In this document: positions 20,880-24,552 of the stretch, one piece after another
Position numbering within the stretch: position 1 is the first letter of the stretch
Layout: every line of letters starts with the position of its first letter
From: JBOGZD01 sp050697155
GTDB lineage: Bacteria; Actinomycetota; Thermoleophilia; Solirubrobacterales; 70-9
Direction: 5' to 3'
DNA length: 24,552 nt
Assembly: GCA_050697155.1 (NCBI GenBank)
Contig: JBOGZD010000035.1
Span: 1-24,552 of the forward strand
Notes under the pieces: model-generated
Database searches by the model: none
What the model was told of the DNA's origin: nothing
Seen by the model: only the letters and a program-made list of their open reading frames with translations
Made by a program: the position numbers and the translations under genes

Positions 20880-21992
20880 GTGCGCGCCCTGTGCGCCGCC
20901 CCAGCGGCGTTGGCGATGATCGCCCTTCTCGGCACGCCGGTCCATGCCTCGGCCGCGTCGAGCCCCGGGCTGTCGATCGGCGTCGTCCCGCAGGCCGAGC
21001 TGGGGCAGGAGGACTTCCGGACCATGGGCGCTGGAGGCATCGACTCGGCCCGGTTGATCGTCTCGTGGGCGAAGGTGGAGAGGAGCCCCGGCTCCTATCA
21101 GTGGTCCGAGATCGACCGGCTGGTCGCGCTCGCAAGCCGCGCGGGGATCACTCCGCTCGCCCTGCTCTACGGCACCCCCCGCTGGGTCGTCGAGGACGGC
21201 GTGCGCCGGTGCGAGCCAGCCGCCTGCGCAACCCTGGGGCCGGTCTCGGCGAGCGCCACCGAGCGGTTCGCGCGCTTTGCCGGGGCGGCCGCGGCCCGTT
21301 ACGGGCCTCGGGGCGCGTTCTGGTTGTTTCGCCCCGACCTGCCGAAGCTCCCGATCCGCGCCTGGGAGATCTGGAACGAGCCCAACTCGCCCGCGTTCTT
21401 CGGGCCCCAGGTCGACCCGGGTGCCTACGGGGCGCTTTTGAGCGGGGCGGCCGCCCGGATCCACGCCGTCGACGCGGGCGCCGAGGTGCTCGTCGGCGGG
21501 CTTGCCACCCAGCGGTTCTCCTCTCGCGGCACGACCGCTCCGCTGCGCTACCTGCGCGAGCTGGTGCGCGACCCGAATGCCGTCGGGGCATTCGACGGCG
21601 TGGCGATCCATCCCTACGCCGGCGGCGCGGCCGGCGTCCTGCGCCGGGTTCGAGCGGTCCGCGAGCTCCTCGACGACGCCGGGCTGAGCGGGAGGGGGCT
21701 CTGGGTGACGGAATCGGGCTGGGCCTCGAGCGGAAATCGCCGTCATCCCCTGGTCGCGCGCGAGCGGGGCCAGGCGAGATTGCTGCGCCGGGTCTTCCGC
21801 CGATTCGCACACCGAGCCCAGCGTTGGAATCTGCGCGCGGCTTACTGGTACTCGTGGCGCGACACCCCGCGCGAGCAGGCGGTCTGTCGCTGGTGTGCCG
21901 GGACCGGCCTGCTGCGGGCCGACTGGCGCCCGAAGCGCGCCTGGCGGCAGCTCAGCGCGCTCGCACGGCCAAAGGCGCCTCAGGTGGAGTGA
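20880..21992 (+). CDS. Secreted clan GH-A glycosidase-like protein (paralogue 2)
   Basis: This 370-residue paralogue of the gene at 11926-13032 has a signal peptide (about residues 1-25, ending ASA-A) and the same barrel. Predicted acid/base is Glu167 (IWNEPN) and nucleophile Glu278 (VTESGW), again 111 residues apart. It shares GVVPQ, MGAGGIDS, LLYGTPRW, HPYAGG, YWYSWRDTP and C-terminal CRWC. A cysteine pair near residues 112-118 (RRCEPAAC) matches a similar pair in the paralogue, so a conserved disulfide is possible. The function is a predicted beta-glycosidase with unknown substrate. GTG 20880 was chosen because it gives a complete signal peptide. The gene ends 19 nt before ispG. Confidence 0.85.
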   Translation: MRALCAAPAALAMIALLGTPVHASAASSPGLSIGVVPQAELGQEDFRTMGAGGIDSARLIVSWAKVERSPGSYQWSEIDRLVALASRAGITPLALLYGTPRWVVEDGVRRCEPAACATLGPVSASATERFARFAGAAAARYGPRGAFWLFRPDLPKLPIRAWEIWNEPNSPAFFGPQVDPGAYGALLSGAAARIHAVDAGAEVLVGGLATQRFSSRGTTAPLRYLRELVRDPNAVGAFDGVAIHPYAGGAAGVLRRVRAVRELLDDAGLSGRGLWVTESGWASSGNRRHPLVARERGQARLLRRVFRRFAHRAQRWNLRAAYWYSWRDTPREQAVCRWCAGTGLLRADWRPKRAWRQLSALARPKAPQVE

Positions 21993-21998
21993 GCGCCC

Positions 21999-22004
21999 TA
22001 TCCT
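21999..22004 (+). promoter_or_regulatory. Probable -10 element (TATCCT) for a leaderless ispG transcript
   Basis: TATCCT ends 7 nt before ATG 22012, which would put the transcription start at the start codon. There is no Shine-Dalgarno site in the 19-nt gap. Confidence 0.55.
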
Positions 22005-22011
22005 TGCCTCG

Positions 22012-23304
22012 ATGGCCTCGAGGCGCCAGATATTCGTTGGCGGGGTGCCGATCGGCGGGGGTGCGCCGGTCGCCGTGCAGACGATGACCAAGACCGAGAC
22101 CGCCAACCTCGGGGCGACGATGGAGCAGATCCACAAGGTTGCCGATGCGGGGGCGGACCTGGTCCGGGTGGCGGTCCCGCGCGACGACGACGTGGTCGCC
22201 CTGCGGACGATCGTCAAGGAGTCGCCGATCCCGGTGATCGCCGACATCCACTTCAACCACACCCTGGCGCTGAAGGCGATCGACGCCGGTGCCCACTGCA
22301 TTCGCCTCAACCCGGGCAACATTGGCGGGCGCGAGAAGGTCGCGGAGGTCGCCGAGCGCGCGACCGCGGCCGAGGTGCCGATGCGGATCGGGGTCAACTC
22401 CGGCTCGCTGCCCAAGCACCTGCACGAACTCGAGCGTCAGAACCCGGTCGAGGCGCTGGTGGCCGCCGCGGTCGAGTTCGTCGAGCTGATGGAGTCGCTC
22501 GACTTCGAGAGCTTCAAGGTCTCGATCAAGTCGACCAACGTGCCGAACACGATCGCCGCCAACCGGCTGCTGGCGGAGAAGATCCCGTATCCGATCCATC
22601 TCGGGATCACCGAGGCGGGGACGAAGTGGTCGGGGTCGCTGAAGTCGGCGGTTGGCCTGGGCACGCTGCTCGCCGACGGGGTGGGGGACACGATCCGGAT
22701 CTCTCTGTCCACCTTCCACGCCGAGGAGGAGGTCAAGGTTGCCTGGGAGATCCTCAAGGCGCTTCACATCCGCGAGCGCGGGCCGGTGCTGATCGCCTGC
22801 CCCACCTGTGGCCGCCTGCAGTTCGACATGGACTCGGTCGTCGCTGAGATCGAGCAACGTCTCGAGGCCTACGCCGAGCCGATCGAGGTCGCCGTGCTCG
22901 GCTGTGCGGTGAACGGGATCGGCGAGGCCTCCCACGCGGACTTCGGCATCACCGGCGCCAAGAACGAGGGCCTGATCTTCGCCCACGGAAAGCCTCTGCG
23001 AAAGGTCCCCCAGGGCGAGCTCGTCGACGCCCTGTTCGCCGAGATCGACAAGTCGCTCGATCGCGGCACGGTCGAGGTCGACGAAGCGAAGGCCACTGAG
23101 GGGGCGAAGTGGCTTGCGAGGATCGAGGAGGAGAACGCCGACGAGCTCACCCCGGAGCGAATCGCCCAGATGGAGGCCGCCAAGGCCCGTGAGGAGGGCA
23201 ACGACGTGACCGCCGAGCCATTCCTGAAGCCGGTCAGGCGAGAGCGTCCAACGCTAGACGAGGACGCCTCGCCGACCGCCGGGCGCCGCTTCACCCGCGC
23301 CTGA
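22012..23304 (+). CDS. ispG: 4-hydroxy-3-methylbut-2-enyl diphosphate synthase
   Basis: IspG reduces MEcPP to HMBPP in the MEP pathway with a [4Fe-4S] cluster. The cluster cysteines are Cys263 and Cys266 in CPTCGR and Cys298 in LGCAVNGIGE, with the conserved Glu305. The barrel domain shows VRVAVPRDDD, ADIHFNHTLAL, RLNPGNIG and GVNSGSLP. ATG 22012 gives the expected start. The open frame is longer upstream but overlaps the glycosidase-like gene. After the Fe-S domain there are about 60 extra charged residues, including a predicted helix (GAKWLARIEEENADELTPER) and a basic end. Dxr and UppS encoded nearby act in the same route. Confidence 0.96.
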   Translation: MASRRQIFVGGVPIGGGAPVAVQTMTKTETANLGATMEQIHKVADAGADLVRVAVPRDDDVVALRTIVKESPIPVIADIHFNHTLALKAIDAGAHCIRLNPGNIGGREKVAEVAERATAAEVPMRIGVNSGSLPKHLHELERQNPVEALVAAAVEFVELMESLDFESFKVSIKSTNVPNTIAANRLLAEKIPYPIHLGITEAGTKWSGSLKSAVGLGTLLADGVGDTIRISLSTFHAEEEVKVAWEILKALHIRERGPVLIACPTCGRLQFDMDSVVAEIEQRLEAYAEPIEVAVLGCAVNGIGEASHADFGITGAKNEGLIFAHGKPLRKVPQGELVDALFAEIDKSLDRGTVEVDEAKATEGAKWLARIEEENADELTPERIAQMEAAKAREEGNDVTAEPFLKPVRRERPTLDEDASPTAGRRFTRA

Positions 23305-23333
23305 GTTCCTGACGGCTGCGAGCATCCCGCGTC

Positions 23334-24552
23334 GTGTCGAATGATCGACGCGACTTGAGCCGCCGCGAGCTGCTCCTGCTCGCACTCGGCGCCTGCGCGC
23401 TGAGCGTGGTCATGCACTGGCCGCTCGTTCTCCACCTCGGCGAGACGATCCCGAAGGACCTCGGCGACCCGCTGCCGCAGTCGTGGCAGGTCGCCTGGGG
23501 CGGGTACGCCCTCGCCCACCAGCCGTTCGATTTCTTCCAGTCGAACCAGTTCTGGCCGTTCGATGACACGCTGGCGTTCTCGGACGCGCTGATCGGCTAT
23601 GCGCCCGCCGGCCTGATCGGATCGGGGCCCGACGCCGCCGTCTTCCGTTACGACCTCCTGTTCCTGTTCGCCTATGCCCTCAGCTTCGTCGGGGCCTATC
23701 TGCTCACGCGCGAGCTCGGCCTCGGGCCGGCAGGAGCGGCAGTGGCCGGAGCGGCGTTCGCGTTCGCCCCGTTCAGGCTCGAGCACGACGGCCACCTCCA
23801 CGTGGTCTCCAGTGGAGGCATCCCGCTCGCGTTCGCGTTCGGGGTGCGCGGCTACCGACTGCGACGCCCCGGCTGGGTGGTCGCGGCGTTTGTCGTTGCC
23901 GCCTGGCAGTTCTCGCTCGGGCCGACCCTCGGCCTCCCGCTGATCTACCTCCTGGCGCTGCTTGGCGTGATCGCCTTGTGCGCCTGGGTCGGTCGTGGCC
24001 GCCCGGGGCTCGACCGACGGCTGGTCGTCGCCACGGCGGCCGGTGTGGCGCTGCTCGTCGCCGTGGTCAGCCTGATCGCGCTCCCATACCTTCGAGTCGC
24101 CGAGGAGCATCCGGAGGCGGAGCGATTGCCCGCAACCGTCGAGGCGTACTCGGGTCCGATGAGCGCCTTCGTCGTCGCGTCCGGAGAGAACCTGATCTGG
24201 GCCGACGCGTCGACGGGCCTGCGAGACGACCACGAGAACTTCCAGGAGGTGGCCCTGTTCCCCGGCGTTGCGATCCTGGTGCTGGCGATCACCGGGCTGA
24301 TCTCCGGCGTACTGCGGCGACCGCTTCGCATCGGACTGGGCGCGGGGGTCGCCGTGGCGTCGATCCTGGCGCTCGGCTTCCAGGAGCGCGACGGGCTGCT
24401 GTGGCCATACCGGATCGCATACGAGGTCCTGCCGGGCTGGGATGGGATGCGAACGCCGGGGCGGCTGTTCACCTTCGCGACGCTCGGCCTGGCCGTGCTC
24501 GCGGGCGCCGGCGCCGCGGCCGCGTGGCGGGCGGCGCGCGAGCGTGCGGGAC
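23334..24552 (+). CDS. Polytopic membrane protein, GT-C glycosyltransferase-like (5' part)
   Basis: The frame is open from GTG 23334 to the right edge (406 codons, no stop). The protein begins MSNDRRDLSRRELLLL, then the first membrane segment (about 12-33). An extracytoplasmic loop follows with an acidic motif, GETIPKDLGDPLPQSWQ, and then FWPFDDTLAFSDALIG. At least seven more hydrophobic segments follow, and near residues 370-377 the motif WDGMRTPGRLF. This layout, with an acidic first loop and an (R)xPxR-like motif before a late membrane helix, resembles GT-C-type sugar transferases or YfhO-like proteins. A later in-frame TTG (23355) is an alternative start. No substrate can be given. Confidence 0.7.
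   Translation, partial: MSNDRRDLSRRELLLLALGACALSVVMHWPLVLHLGETIPKDLGDPLPQSWQVAWGGYALAHQPFDFFQSNQFWPFDDTLAFSDALIGYAPAGLIGSGPDAAVFRYDLLFLFAYALSFVGAYLLTRELGLGPAGAAVAGAAFAFAPFRLEHDGHLHVVSSGGIPLAFAFGVRGYRLRRPGWVVAAFVVAAWQFSLGPTLGLPLIYLLALLGVIALCAWVGRGRPGLDRRLVVATAAGVALLVAVVSLIALPYLRVAEEHPEAERLPATVEAYSGPMSAFVVASGENLIWADASTGLRDDHENFQEVALFPGVAILVLAITGLISGVLRRPLRIGLGAGVAVASILALGFQERDGLLWPYRIAYEVLPGWDGMRTPGRLFTFATLGLAVLAGAGAAAAWRAARERAG

Noticed and set aside
20790..22415. Long minus-strand open frame of 541 codons
   Set aside because: It lies antisense to the acyl-CoA synthetase end, the second glycosidase gene and ispG, and shows no recognisable domain.
22869..24233. Minus-strand open frame of 454 codons opposite ispG and the membrane protein
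   Set aside because: The composition is low-complexity and charged. The + strand reading gives clear membrane segments with consistent codon use, so the antisense frame is a shadow.
1..24552. Search for tRNA or rRNA genes, CRISPR arrays, insertion sequences and prophage genes
   Set aside because: No cloverleaf, spaced repeat array, transposase motif or terminal inverted repeat was recognised by eye. A small RNA without obvious features could be missed.

Overview
The window is GC-rich and almost wall-to-wall coding, with many GTG and TTG starts and short overlaps between stop and start codons. Gene content and order suggest an actinobacterium, most likely of the Thermoleophilia/Solirubrobacterales type. 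Supporting signs are a histidine operon hisD-B-H-A-(80-aa gene)-F, SepF with YggT, a short EF-Ts, and the MEP route to isoprenoids (dxr, ispG). The lineage is inferred from style and gene order, not from a marker tree. No tRNA, rRNA, CRISPR array, insertion sequence or phage gene was seen.

Layout. (1) 1-3191: histidine operon on the + strand: the 3' end of hisD, then hisB, hisH, hisA, an unrecognised 80-aa basic protein and hisF. (2) 3192-3341: a convergent intergenic region with two inverted repeats that share the same arm sequence. (3) 3342-4733 (-): a membrane-anchored PQQ-type beta-propeller, divergent from a tRNA nucleotidyltransferase-family gene (4795-5940). (4) 5970-10276: a cell division/envelope cluster: pgeF (YfiH/laccase domain), yggS, sepF, a terminator, proC, yggT, lspA and an rluD-like gene. 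(5) 10283-23304: the conserved translation/envelope cluster rpsB, tsf, pyrH, frr, uppS, cdsA, dxr, rseP, ispG. It is interrupted by two paralogous secreted glycosidase-like genes (11926-13032 and 20880-21992), a reverse-strand endonuclease IV gene (15873-16661) and an acyl-CoA synthetase gene (19025-20851). (6) 23334-24552: the start of a polytopic membrane protein that runs off the window.

How the genes work together. The histidine genes carry out the middle and late steps of histidine synthesis. dxr and ispG make isoprenoid precursors, uppS builds the undecaprenyl carrier used for the cell wall, cdsA makes CDP-diacylglycerol for phospholipids, and lspA and rseP are intramembrane proteases of the envelope. 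rpsB, tsf and frr serve translation, and pyrH makes UDP.

Most notable observations. About nine genes that begin a transcription segment have a TANNNT (-10-like) hexamer ending 6-11 nt before the start codon, which is the layout of leaderless or nearly leaderless transcripts. In one case the stop codon of the upstream gene forms the first half of the hexamer. A well-formed nested hairpin (10283-10355) precedes rpsB. The two glycosidase paralogues each sit immediately upstream of an essential gene of the conserved cluster (pyrH, ispG). hisH begins with four perfect copies of a 7-bp repeat.
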